Part shown: positions 8,629 to 16,844 of the stretch, in pieces
Numbering within the stretch: position 1 is the stretch's first letter
Layout of the letters: each line of letters begins with the position of its first letter
Source of the DNA: Ferroplasmaceae archaeon UBA567
GTDB taxonomy: Archaea; Thermoplasmatota; Thermoplasmata; Thermoplasmatales; Thermoplasmataceae
NCBI GenBank assembly: GCA_002505185.1
Contig: DAUP01000052.1
Location: 1,544 to 29,955 of the forward strand
DNA: 28,412 nt
Direction: 5' to 3'
Made by a program: the position numbers and the translations under genes
The notes under the pieces: model-generated
What the model was told of the DNA's origin: nothing
Database searches by the model: none
Seen by the model: only the letters and a program-made list of their open reading frames with translations

Positions 8629-8638
8629 TTAAATGAAT
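8623..8638. promoter_or_regulatory. 16-bp perfect palindrome over the DUF2079 start codon
   Basis: ATTCATTTAAATGAAT is fully self-complementary and contains the minus-strand ATG. A TATA-like AATATATT lies about 25 nt upstream. Position over the inferred transcription start is where an archaeal repressor would act, but AT-rich palindromes also arise by chance. Confidence 0.3.
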
Positions 8639-9281
8639 AGTGTCTATTAATATATTTATTTTACCATATAATATGGTCAGTATAATAAATAGAAAGTTGC
8701 ATAATTTCTTCGTTTGTATTCACCTTATATTATAATTTCTATCAGTGATAATATTTTTACTTATAAATCATGGTTTATGGCATTCTTTGCCCTCCATATG
8801 TATGCATTTCACCATAATTTTTTATGGTATCACATACCCAGAGTCTCTGATATCTTTCGTATTATAATATTTCAGCGTCCTTGATTTTAATACTGGTGCC
8901 ATGGCATATTCATCCAGATAAATGATTCGAAAACGTGTAAGAGCTCCCGTTCTTATTTCTTTTCATATCGTCCAGTTCCTGTCCCAGAAAACCATCCCGA
9001 GATTCCGTATAAATGTACTATTTTTTGTCAGACTAAAGTAAAATATATTCTGGAACGGTTATCTGTTAAAAGATGAAACGCCATACGTACATTTAGTTAG
9101 TATTACTGCTTCACAAAACTTATATTCAATTTTATATTGAATTAATTATAAATGATGAAAAACAGGGAAAAATTGCTGATGTTGATAAAATGATAAGAAA
9201 TCCTGTTATACACAGGTTTTCTATGCCTTTTTTATGTACGTAGTCTGACTGCTATTGAAGTATATTTATGCATAAGTTTTT
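8639..9281. other. Gene-poor region of about 640 bp between the DUF2079 and flippase genes
   Basis: No convincing intact gene is present. It contains a possible transposase relic on - (about 8910-9013), a short inverted repeat with 7-base arms near 9124-9142 (ATTCAAT/ATTGAAT), and a TATA-like TATATTTATG near 9261 that may serve the flippase gene. A short + frame near 9145-9240 (reading DEKQGKIADVDKMIRNP) has no recognisable family. Confidence 0.5.
8910..9013 (-). pseudogene. Possible decayed IS5-like transposase fragment
   Basis: Read on -, the frame gives SRDGFLGQELDDMKRNKNG then SSYTF before a stop. This resembles the N-terminus of IS5-group transposases, which carry E-L-x-x-M-N-x-x-K-x-G-x-P-Y-x-[YF]. 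No longer frame continues it, and another frame carries further coding-like sequence to about 8830. The match is short, so the call is weak. Confidence 0.22.
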
Positions 9282-10877
9282 ATGCGGATTTTATATAACG
9301 TATTATTGAGTGGCATAACTGAATCTTTTAGTTCTGGCGTCACATTCCAATACTCGGCTGTGGCATCAATGTTCATATCGTCCAGTATCTTCTACTTTTT
9401 TATAGCTCATATTTTGCCGGTCAATATAGTCGGCTCAATATCGCTATTATATGCAATTATGAATATAATGGCAGTTGTATTTGTTTTTGGTCTATCTAAC
9501 GGCATCCAGCACTACCTTTCATACCATCTTGTCAGGGAAAACCATTCTGCCATAATGAGACTGATGAGGCAGACAATTGCATTTTCAGTACTGCTGGCAC
9601 TTGCAGCATTTATTTTCATGTTTCTTGCTTCTGGTAAGATTGCAATGCTTTTCTTCCATAGCAGTGCGTATACTCTTTCCATCAAACTTATAGGCATTGC
9701 AATAGCTGGATCAGTAATGATAAACGTCTTTGGTGCCATGCTTCTGGGATTAAACCAGTATAAAAAATATTCCCTTATTTATATATTCATTAATATTTTC
9801 ACATATTTCTTTCCCCTTTCTATGCTTTTCCTAACTGGTCAATCCGTATATCTCATTGCAGGTCTGGCTTCAATCAACATATTAAGCGCAATGCTCTTCC
9901 TATTTTTTGTATACCGTATATATGGAAAGCTCAGCGGATTACAGACAAAGAGTGTAAAAGAACCTTACCATAATCTTATTTATTATTCAATACCTTTATT
10001 CTTCTCATCCATAATGGGGACAAGCGCAACCTATATTGACAGGATAGTTGTATCATATTTTATTAATCTCTCATTTCTGGGAATTTATAATTTTGCACTT
10101 ATAATTGCATCTGCCGCAGCCTTTCTCGTAGCTCCTGTTTCAAATTTGCTTATACCCAAGCTCTCAACTTTCTTCTCACTGGATAACAAGGAAGGTTTTA
10201 GAAATAGCATAAGAATACTTTTAAACATAGTCTCTTTGATATACATTCCTGCAGCACTGGGTATAGCAGCCTTATCCAGAATATTATTATTTGAATTTGC
10301 AGGAAAAGCATATACAATGGCCTATTTGCCCCTTATTATAATAATGTTCGTGACATCTGTGTTTATTGGCACAACAGTGCTGGCATCAGGTATATCCAGT
10401 ATAAGACGGACAAAGATCTTCATATATTCATCCGGCTTTGCGCTGGCATCAAATGTTGTCCTTTCAGTTATCCTGATTCCAAGATTCAATATAATAGGAG
10501 CAGCAGTAGCCTATTCCTCCATGAATGCAGTTAATTTTGCAATAGTCTATTATTATTCCCGGAAGTTCGGTGTAAATAATTATGATATTTCCAGAATAGT
10601 AAAAATATGGATTTCATCCTTAATAATGTTCGGCATAATATTCACAATACAGGGGTTGTTCCCATACACCATGATTAACATATTCATTTACATACTGGGA
10701 GGGCTTCTTATTTATCTGGCGGAAATTAAGATCTTCCATTTGATCAGCCAGGAGGAGATGGGATACATAATATCCGTGATACCTGACAGGTTTGGCACAA
10801 TAAAATACCTTGCAAAAAGTCTTGCATATAATGAGAAGAAAGGAAATTATGACAGGCTCTTCAGATTCATAAAATAA
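9282..10877 (+). CDS. Polysaccharide biosynthesis flippase (MOP/MATE-like, Wzx type)
   Basis: A 531-residue integral membrane protein with about 14 hydrophobic helices and short basic loops, the usual architecture of flippases that move lipid-linked sugars or oligosaccharides across the membrane. A conserved motif of the family appears at about residues 235-260, where YYSIPLFFSSIMGTSATY leads into IDRIVVSYF. Start at 9282 gives an N-terminus with little leader before the first helix (about residue 26); an internal ATG at 9369 would remove residues before that helix and is less likely. A glycosyltransferase gene begins 38 nt after its stop on the same strand, so the two probably work in one surface-glycan pathway. 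Substrate unknown. Confidence 0.82.
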   Translation: MRILYNVLLSGITESFSSGVTFQYSAVASMFISSSIFYFFIAHILPVNIVGSISLLYAIMNIMAVVFVFGLSNGIQHYLSYHLVRENHSAIMRLMRQTIAFSVLLALAAFIFMFLASGKIAMLFFHSSAYTLSIKLIGIAIAGSVMINVFGAMLLGLNQYKKYSLIYIFINIFTYFFPLSMLFLTGQSVYLIAGLASINILSAMLFLFFVYRIYGKLSGLQTKSVKEPYHNLIYYSIPLFFSSIMGTSATYIDRIVVSYFINLSFLGIYNFALIIASAAAFLVAPVSNLLIPKLSTFFSLDNKEGFRNSIRILLNIVSLIYIPAALGIAALSRILLFEFAGKAYTMAYLPLIIIMFVTSVFIGTTVLASGISSIRRTKIFIYSSGFALASNVVLSVILIPRFNIIGAAVAYSSMNAVNFAIVYYYSRKFGVNNYDISRIVKIWISSLIMFGIIFTIQGLFPYTMINIFIYILGGLLIYLAEIKIFHLISQEEMGYIISVIPDRFGTIKYLAKSLAYNEKKGNYDRLFRFIK

Positions 10878-10915
10878 TTTAAACATATTATATATTGTGG
10901 TAAAATGGTGTTAGA

Positions 10916-11830
10916 ATGAATAGAAATAATAATTACATCTCAGTTATTGTCTCTGCCTATGACAGGAAGAAATACCTCTTAGAAGCTCTAAAATCAGTTA
11001 CGGACCAGTCGCTTCCCAGAGATAAATATGAAATCATCCTTGTAAAGAATTTCAATGATGAAACTATTGACAAATTCGCTGAACAGAACAATATACAAAA
11101 TCTTTATAGTGAGGATAAACGGTTTTCCGGCAAAATTCTTGAAGCACTTAGTGTAGCGAACGGTGATATTATATGTTTCCTTGATGACGACGATGTGTTT
11201 TATCCAAACAAACTGAGTTATGTCCATCAAAAATTCTTAGACAATGAAAAACTTTGTTATATCCATAATAAATTCTCGGCAATTGATGAAAATGGAAGAA
11301 CAATAGCATATTACAACGACAATCCAGATTTCAATATGTCCTCAATAAACATAAAAAAAGAAATTATAGATATAAAGTCGTTGACTAAAGTAACTAAGAG
11401 CATTGATACGCTAATGTACCTTTTCGCCCTTGAATCAGGAATGCCAATAGAACTGGACAGTGAAACACTCACATATTACCGTGTTTCAAGTGAAAGTGTA
11501 ACACATGCATTCAATGATATTGATTCATTCAGAAAATTTTCCTATAATTCTCTGAATAATATTCTTAATTCTTATGTTCAGATGCTTTCAATTTTCCATT
11601 CACAGAAAGTTCAAAAAATTTTGAAACACAAAATAAGCTTTACTAAAATTAGGTTGTATCTTTTCGGTGGGAATAGAGTGAAATTAAGGGATTATCTGAA
11701 TATCCTGGTTTCTCCTACACTTGAATCAAGAACGTATGAAATTAAGGTTGCTGTGGCATCTCTATTCATGAAAAAATATACAGTTGACAAATTATATAAA
11801 AATGAAAAAGCTAAGCAGAAATATGCATAA
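10916..11830 (+). CDS. Family 2 glycosyltransferase
   Basis: The 304-residue protein starts with ISVIVSAYDRKKYLLEALKS (8-27), the beta-strand/helix opening of GT-A fold, family 2 enzymes, and carries an FLDDDD motif (88-93) that supplies the acidic residues binding the metal and nucleotide-sugar. No transmembrane helix is evident, so it is a cytoplasmic or peripheral enzyme. It follows the flippase with a 38-nt gap and is the likely second gene of that unit, adding a sugar to a lipid-linked or surface glycan. The usual C-terminal acceptor region is present but diverged; donor and acceptor cannot be inferred. Its stop is only 2 nt from the stop of the convergent cyclase-family gene. Confidence 0.85.
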   Translation: MNRNNNYISVIVSAYDRKKYLLEALKSVTDQSLPRDKYEIILVKNFNDETIDKFAEQNNIQNLYSEDKRFSGKILEALSVANGDIICFLDDDDVFYPNKLSYVHQKFLDNEKLCYIHNKFSAIDENGRTIAYYNDNPDFNMSSINIKKEIIDIKSLTKVTKSIDTLMYLFALESGMPIELDSETLTYYRVSSESVTHAFNDIDSFRKFSYNSLNNILNSYVQMLSIFHSQKVQKILKHKISFTKIRLYLFGGNRVKLRDYLNILVSPTLESRTYEIKVAVASLFMKKYTVDKLYKNEKAKQKYA

Positions 11831-11832
11831 CC

Positions 11833-12777
11833 CTAGACTATGGCCACTGGCGACACAGGTGATGCTGTGGCACCCATGAAGGATATAGGCGAGCATATGA
11901 ATAGGAAATGGTATATCTTATCCTTTGCCATAGCTTGAAGGTTAAGGTTATCAATGATATGTATCCCTGCCTTTGCTATGAGATACTGGTGTACCGGCAA
12001 TCTTGTTTTTGGATCCTCTGGGGGTACAACCTCCGATGATGGCGTATCACTACCAGTTACTGAAATTTTTATTTCATCCATGTACTTTGCTAGGCCGAAG
12101 CCTATTCCTGCAGCTGAGTCATAAAATTTATCGTATTCCTCGGGATCTGAAAACAACTTTGAGGCACCTGTATGGAAGAATATGGCATCACCGGGTTCTG
12201 GAACTATGTTATTATCTTTAAGAAACTTTTTGACCTCAATTGTCCCTATGGAATAACCGCCCTCAAGAATATCAACACCATTTGCGGCTGCTGAATCAAT
12301 CATAATTCCTCTTGTTATAATTGGCCCTGCATTTTCTATCCCCAGTTTTTTATATCCTGTGTTTGTCAGTGAATCCTTCACGGATATATTGTTAAAAAAT
12401 TTCCCGTTGTATGCCATATGGGAAAGGGCGTCAATATGGGTTCCAGTATGGTCACACATTTCTAGCCTCCCAATTGAAGGCCCGTATTTGTTTGAGTATT
12501 TTTCAGTAAAACCATTGTCATATGGGCGCAATAATAGGTTGAAGAAGTATGGACCGTGTGTTGGCCGGTCCGCCATTCCATTATATATAATATGGGACAT
12601 AGGATAAACATTCCCTTTTTTTGGTATTCCAAGAGATTTTATAATTTTCTGTGGGTTTATAAGATTCAAGTTTCCTCTCTGGTCATCAGGTCCAAATGGG
12701 GATGATAGATCATTTTCTGTATTGTACAGTGCATCTGAATTTTTATTGTTATCCTTATTTCCATCATGGTTTTCCAT
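11833..12777 (-). CDS. Metal-dependent cyclase/kynurenine formamidase-like hydrolase
   Basis: The protein belongs to the cyclase family (PF04199), metal-dependent hydrolases that include kynurenine formamidase and isatin hydrolase. The signature HTGTHIDALSH is intact, giving metal ligands His110, His114, Asp116 and catalytic His120 (numbered from the ATG at 12777). A longer reading from 12798 exists, but a TTATAATTTTAT box about 30 nt upstream of 12777 favours the shorter form. The gene follows acetoacetyl-CoA synthetase by 22-43 nt on the same strand and is divergent from hpd-fah-hgd, so it probably serves the aromatic pathway. A ring- or chain-hydrolysis step is possible; tryptophan (kynurenine) breakdown is the alternative. 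The first 30 residues are hydrophilic and low-complexity. Length about 314 residues. Confidence 0.78.
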   Translation of the reverse strand: MENHDGNKDNNKNSDALYNTENDLSSPFGPDDQRGNLNLINPQKIIKSLGIPKKGNVYPMSHIIYNGMADRPTHGPYFFNLLLRPYDNGFTEKYSNKYGPSIGRLEMCDHTGTHIDALSHMAYNGKFFNNISVKDSLTNTGYKKLGIENAGPIITRGIMIDSAAANGVDILEGGYSIGTIEVKKFLKDNNIVPEPGDAIFFHTGASKLFSDPEEYDKFYDSAAGIGFGLAKYMDEIKISVTGSDTPSSEVVPPEDPKTRLPVHQYLIAKAGIHIIDNLNLQAMAKDKIYHFLFICSPISFMGATASPVSPVAIV

Positions 12778-12820
12778 ATATATACATGTGCAATCCATAT
12801 AAAATTATAACGCACATGAA

Positions 12821-14761
12821 TCAATAAATTATGCTGTGGATATGAATATAATAATCAAGGCAATCCGGGTTTCTGACAGAATCCATGTTAATAATGCTCT
12901 CTAGGACATTACCTTCTATGATTCTTGTGACCGGAATCTCCATTTTCTTTCCATTCAATGTATATGGAACATCCCTGGCCTGTAGAATATAATCCGGTAT
13001 ATGCCTTGGAGACAAATCATTTCTTATCTTTTTCCTCACGGTTTCTATTATTTTTTCTTCCATAGTGAAATTGCCTTTAAGTACAACAAACAATGCAATC
13101 CTGTATACACCCTTTGAATCATTAAAGCCTATTACAAGAGAATCCCTTATAAACTCCAAACTTTCAATAGATGAATATATCTCACCTGTTCCTATTCTTA
13201 TGCCATTTCTGTTCAGTACGGAATCGGATCTTCCATATATTATTATTCTACCATGGCTGTCTACGGATATGAAATCGCCGTGTCTCCATATGCCAGGATA
13301 AAAACTGTAATAAGTTTCATAATAACGTTTTTTTTCAGGGTCACTCCATAAAAATACAGGCATATTTGGCATAGGAGCCATTATTGCCAGTTCTCCCTTT
13401 TTATTTATTAGGGGCTTCCCATCCGGACTCAATGCTTCCACGTATGAGCCAAGCCCCCTGCACTGGATCATGCCACTGTATACAGGCAATGTGGGAGAGC
13501 CAAGGCAGATGGCTGAACAGAGGTCGGTTCCACCACTAAGTGAAGACAGCCACACATCATTTTTGATATTCCTGTAAACATATTCAAAGCCCTCAGGTGA
13601 AAGCGGGCTGCCAGTTGATCCTATAAATTCAAGCTCTTTTAGGTTATATTCATTATAAATATTCAGTGAGGTATGTGTGAGGGATTCAATATATGCTGCG
13701 CTTATACCCAGATGCGTAATTCTGTATTTGTCCGATAATTTCCATATTATTCCCAAATCAGGATATGACAGGCTTCCGTCATAGAGCACTATAGTTGAAC
13801 CCATAATCAGTCCACTTACAAGGACATTCCACATCATCCAGCCTGTGGTTGTTGTCCATGTAAATATGCTTTTTTCCCCTATATTCATATGAAGTCCTAA
13901 AACCTTAAAGTGTTCCAGAATTATTCCACCATGACCGTGAACTATGGCTTTTGGCTTTCCTGTTGTTCCTGATGAATAAAGGATCCATAGTGGATGTGAG
14001 AAGCTTACATTTACTGGTTTATAATCATCCTTTGAATCCGGAATTGAGTCCATTCTAAGGAAGCCGTCCATGTTAATACTGCCAGTGGTGATTGCCACAC
14101 TGACATCTGGAAGCGATTTTAAAATCTCTTTTGCATTTTCTGTCCGTTGAAAAACCTTTCCGTTGTATGAATACTCAGGCGACACAATAAACACCTTTGG
14201 GGATATCTGTGAAAATCTTTCAATGACTCCCTTAATCCCAAAGTCCGGGGAACAGGATGACCATATTGCACCAATAGATGCTGAGGCAAGAAATGCAATT
14301 ATGGCCTCCGGTACATTTCCTATATAGGCACAGACCCGGTCTCCTATTCCAATACCGTTCCCATTAAGGTATTCAGCCAGGCCAGACACCCGGTGCCAGA
14401 GTTCACGATAGGATAAAGTTTTGGATCCACCTGATTCATTATGGGAAATTATTGCCACCTTGTCACTGTTTCTCCTGCTGTATACATAATTAGCATAATT
14501 CAGTAGAGATCCGGGAAACCACGATGTATCAACATTATTTTCAGATAGAACAGAGGAATAATTGCCGAGATTTACGTGGAAAAAATCTGCAATATATATC
14601 CAGAAGGTTTCGGAATTGTGAACAGACCAGCTCCACAACTCTTCGTAATTATTAATCCTGATATCAGCACGCCTTGCAGTATAATCCATAAATTTCTGCA
14701 TATAAGATCCTCTGGCATATTCCTGTTCAGGTGTCCAGAGCAGTTGCTCGCCCTTATCCAT
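12821..14761 (-). CDS. Acetoacetyl-CoA synthetase
   Basis: An ANL-superfamily adenylate-forming enzyme that converts acetoacetate, ATP and CoA to acetoacetyl-CoA. The 646-residue length and the N-terminal region (LWTPEQEYARGSYMQKFMD, then NNYEELWSWSVHNSETFW) are typical of acetoacetyl-CoA synthetase rather than acetyl-CoA synthetase. Other motifs: IGAIWSSCSPDFG (about 185-197), the nucleotide P-loop LYSSGTTGKPKA (about 265-276), and the C-terminal NGKKMEIPVTRI with the acyl-adenylate Lys. A TTTTATATAA box lies about 25 nt upstream of the ATG. The gene is divergent from hpd-fah-hgd across 119 bp and is followed by the cyclase-family gene. Acetoacetate is the other product of fumarylacetoacetase, so this enzyme would return it to central metabolism as acetoacetyl-CoA for thiolysis to acetyl-CoA. 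Confidence 0.9.
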   Translation of the reverse strand: MDKGEQLLWTPEQEYARGSYMQKFMDYTARRADIRINNYEELWSWSVHNSETFWIYIADFFHVNLGNYSSVLSENNVDTSWFPGSLLNYANYVYSRRNSDKVAIISHNESGGSKTLSYRELWHRVSGLAEYLNGNGIGIGDRVCAYIGNVPEAIIAFLASASIGAIWSSCSPDFGIKGVIERFSQISPKVFIVSPEYSYNGKVFQRTENAKEILKSLPDVSVAITTGSINMDGFLRMDSIPDSKDDYKPVNVSFSHPLWILYSSGTTGKPKAIVHGHGGIILEHFKVLGLHMNIGEKSIFTWTTTTGWMMWNVLVSGLIMGSTIVLYDGSLSYPDLGIIWKLSDKYRITHLGISAAYIESLTHTSLNIYNEYNLKELEFIGSTGSPLSPEGFEYVYRNIKNDVWLSSLSGGTDLCSAICLGSPTLPVYSGMIQCRGLGSYVEALSPDGKPLINKKGELAIMAPMPNMPVFLWSDPEKKRYYETYYSFYPGIWRHGDFISVDSHGRIIIYGRSDSVLNRNGIRIGTGEIYSSIESLEFIRDSLVIGFNDSKGVYRIALFVVLKGNFTMEEKIIETVRKKIRNDLSPRHIPDYILQARDVPYTLNGKKMEIPVTRIIEGNVLESIINMDSVRNPDCLDYYIHIHSIIY

Positions 14762-14776
14762 AATTCTTCAATATAA

Positions 14777-14788
14777 TTTTATATAAAT
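14777..14788 (-). promoter_or_regulatory. TATA box of the acetoacetyl-CoA synthetase gene
   Basis: On the minus strand TTATATAAAA sits about 20-27 nt upstream of the ATG at 14761. It defines one side of the 119-bp divergent control region. Confidence 0.45.
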
Positions 14789-14850
14789 AAATTCCTTTCT
14801 ATGGTAAAGATCTATGCTAGAGATTAACACGCATATAAAATTAACGAAAT

Positions 14851-14862
14851 TATTAAATATAA
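14851..14862 (+). promoter_or_regulatory. TATA box of the hpd-fah-hgd operon
   Basis: TATTAAATATAA is centred about 26 nt upstream of the ATG at 14881, giving a leaderless operon mRNA. The divergent region between this box and the acetoacetyl-CoA synthetase box is the obvious place for a shared regulator; no clear palindrome was found there. Confidence 0.5.
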
Positions 14863-14880
14863 TCATGTAAATATGTTTAT

Positions 14881-15960
14881 ATGTACACCAGTGATGAATT
14901 GTTTAAAAAAATAAACCATATAGAATTTTATGTTTCCAGTGCGAAAACCTGGTCATATTTTGTGGAAAAGGGACTGGGTCTTGGTCTCAGGGGATACTCT
15001 GGACTTGAAACTGGAAACCGGGAAAAATCATCTTTTTTACTGAACAGTGGAGATATAAACCTTGTTTTTACCAGCTCAATGAAAAAGGAATCGGAAATCA
15101 ACGATTCTGTTAGTCTTCACGGAGATGGAGTCAGGGATATAGCACTTGAGGTAGAAGATATTGATTATACAAAAAAACATCTTGAAGCAAACAATGTAAA
15201 AGTTTCCTCAATAAAAGAGGAAAAGGATGAATATGGAAAAATAAGGAAAGCAGTTATGATGACATACGGTGACACACTTCACACGTTAATAGAGAAAGGC
15301 GATTATAAGGGTTTTCTTCCAGGATACAGGGATGAACAAGCAGATTCAGAGGATACAGGCATATACAGGGTAGACCACGTTGTTGGAAATGTTTATGAGG
15401 GAGAAATGGACCAGTGGGTTAACTATTATATAAAAAATATGAATTTCAGCCAGCTTATAACATTTGATGACAAGATGATCAGAACTGATTATTCTGCACT
15501 GCGGTCGAAGGTTGTGAAATACAATGACAGTATAGTTTTTCCAATAAATGAACCTGCAAAGGGGTTAAAAAAATCCCAGATACAGGAATATCTGGATTAC
15601 TACAATTCTCAGGGTGTCCAGCATATAGCACTGAAAACCGATAATATAATAGAAACTGTTTCAAAGATGAAGGAAAATGGAATACAGTTCCTTGAAACTC
15701 CCAAGTCATACTATGACACTCTGACAGAAAGAGTAGGAAATGTGGATGAAGATATAGACAGATTACGTGAACTCAATATACTGGTAGACCGTGATGAGGA
15801 CGGATATCTTCTACAGATATTCACAAAACCCCTTACGGACAGGCCAACCTTATTCTTTGAGGTCATAGAAAGGAAGGGTGCCAAATCCTTTGGGGCGGGG
15901 AATTTTAAAGCGCTCTTTGAATCAATTGAAAGGGAACAGGCTCTGAGGGGAAATCTATGA
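14881..15960 (+). CDS. hpd: 4-hydroxyphenylpyruvate dioxygenase
   Basis: The enzyme converts 4-hydroxyphenylpyruvate and O2 to homogentisate and CO2. Two vicinal-oxygen-chelate domains are visible: an N-terminal one (about 8-140, starting INHIEFYVSSAKTW) and the catalytic one (about 160-340). The Fe(II) triad is complete: His166 in VDHVVGN, His248 in VQHIALKT and Glu327 in FFEVIER. The C-terminal gating helix motif FGAGNFKALFESIE (337-350) is present. At 359 residues it is full length. It heads a tight operon: its stop overlaps the next start (ATGA). Product-specific discrimination from hydroxymandelate synthase rests on the downstream homogentisate and fumarylacetoacetate genes, which make homogentisate the sensible product. 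Cytoplasmic, oxygen-dependent, hence an aerobic lifestyle. Confidence 0.95.
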   Translation: MYTSDELFKKINHIEFYVSSAKTWSYFVEKGLGLGLRGYSGLETGNREKSSFLLNSGDINLVFTSSMKKESEINDSVSLHGDGVRDIALEVEDIDYTKKHLEANNVKVSSIKEEKDEYGKIRKAVMMTYGDTLHTLIEKGDYKGFLPGYRDEQADSEDTGIYRVDHVVGNVYEGEMDQWVNYYIKNMNFSQLITFDDKMIRTDYSALRSKVVKYNDSIVFPINEPAKGLKKSQIQEYLDYYNSQGVQHIALKTDNIIETVSKMKENGIQFLETPKSYYDTLTERVGNVDEDIDRLRELNILVDRDEDGYLLQIFTKPLTDRPTLFFEVIERKGAKSFGAGNFKALFESIEREQALRGNL

Positions 15961-16844
15961 AAATTTGCCTCATAGAACATTCTGGAAGTTACCGTTACTG
16001 TATATACAGTAATGGAAAATACTATGAGATGGCACCAATGCTTGAATTGCAGGAAAGTGATCTGGAAAAGGATTTTTATTCCCTTTATGGTAAAATTATA
16101 AATCTAAAACCAGATGAAAGATATTCCATAGAACCTGAAAATCCGAAATACGGCGTACCCATTCCAAATATGCGGTCAGTCAGAGATTTTTATGCCTTTG
16201 AGGATCACGTTAAAAATGCAAGAAAAAATAAAGGACTGCAAATGATAAAAGAATGGTATGATTTTCCTGTATTCTATTTTTCATGTACTCCAAATGTATA
16301 TCCATCGGGGCATGACATAAAATACCCTGAAAAAACGAGGGCTTTTGACTATGAAATGGAGGTTGCTGCTGTGATAGGCAGGAAAATAATTGACTGCCAT
16401 GAAAACTGCATGGAATCTGTATTCGGATTTTTGATTATGAACGACTGGAGTCTCAGAGATATCCAGAAAGAGGAAATGAAGGTAATGCTTGGCCCGGCAA
16501 AGGGGAAGGATTATGCCACATCATTTGGACCATTTCTGGTCACGAGGGATGAAATCACGAAGGATTCAAAAAATGGAAAAATCAATATAGAATTAAAAGG
16601 ATATGTCAATGGAAAGCTGTATTCACAGAATAATTTAAAAAACATCTATTTCGACTTTAATGAACTGCTTGAACGGGCTTCAGACTCGGTACCACTACTT
16701 CCCGGTGATGTAATTGGAAGCGGAACATTTGGTACTGGATGCATACTGGAACTTGGCCCAGAAAAATACGGCTGGCTCAAGGCCGGTGATGAGGTAAGGC
16801 TGGAATCTAAACAGCTCGGTAATCTTGTAAACAGGGTGGTGTAA
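15957..16844 (+). CDS. fah: Fumarylacetoacetase
   Basis: A 295-residue FAH-fold hydrolase that splits fumarylacetoacetate into fumarate and acetoacetate. Metal and catalytic residues line up with the mammalian enzyme: Asp77 and His84 in RDFYAFEDHVK (7 apart, as in mouse Asp126/His133), Glu133 and Glu135 in DYEMEVA, Asp163 in NDWSLRDIQ, plus the LGPAKGKDYATSFGP loop (178-192). It lacks the long N-terminal domain of the eukaryotic enzyme, as bacterial and archaeal forms do. The start overlaps the hpd stop by 4 nt and its TAA is directly followed by the hgd ATG, so the three genes are translated from one message. Because no maleylacetoacetate isomerase is nearby, this enzyme may also take the maleyl form; that is a guess. 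Other FAH-fold activities are possible but context favours this one. Confidence 0.88.
   Translation: MKICLIEHSGSYRYCIYSNGKYYEMAPMLELQESDLEKDFYSLYGKIINLKPDERYSIEPENPKYGVPIPNMRSVRDFYAFEDHVKNARKNKGLQMIKEWYDFPVFYFSCTPNVYPSGHDIKYPEKTRAFDYEMEVAAVIGRKIIDCHENCMESVFGFLIMNDWSLRDIQKEEMKVMLGPAKGKDYATSFGPFLVTRDEITKDSKNGKINIELKGYVNGKLYSQNNLKNIYFDFNELLERASDSVPLLPGDVIGSGTFGTGCILELGPEKYGWLKAGDEVRLESKQLGNLVNRVV

Noticed and set aside
9145..9240. A short + frame (DEKQGKIADVDKMIRNP) before the flippase gene
   Set aside because: Only about 32 residues, no start codon in a sensible place and no family match that I can name.
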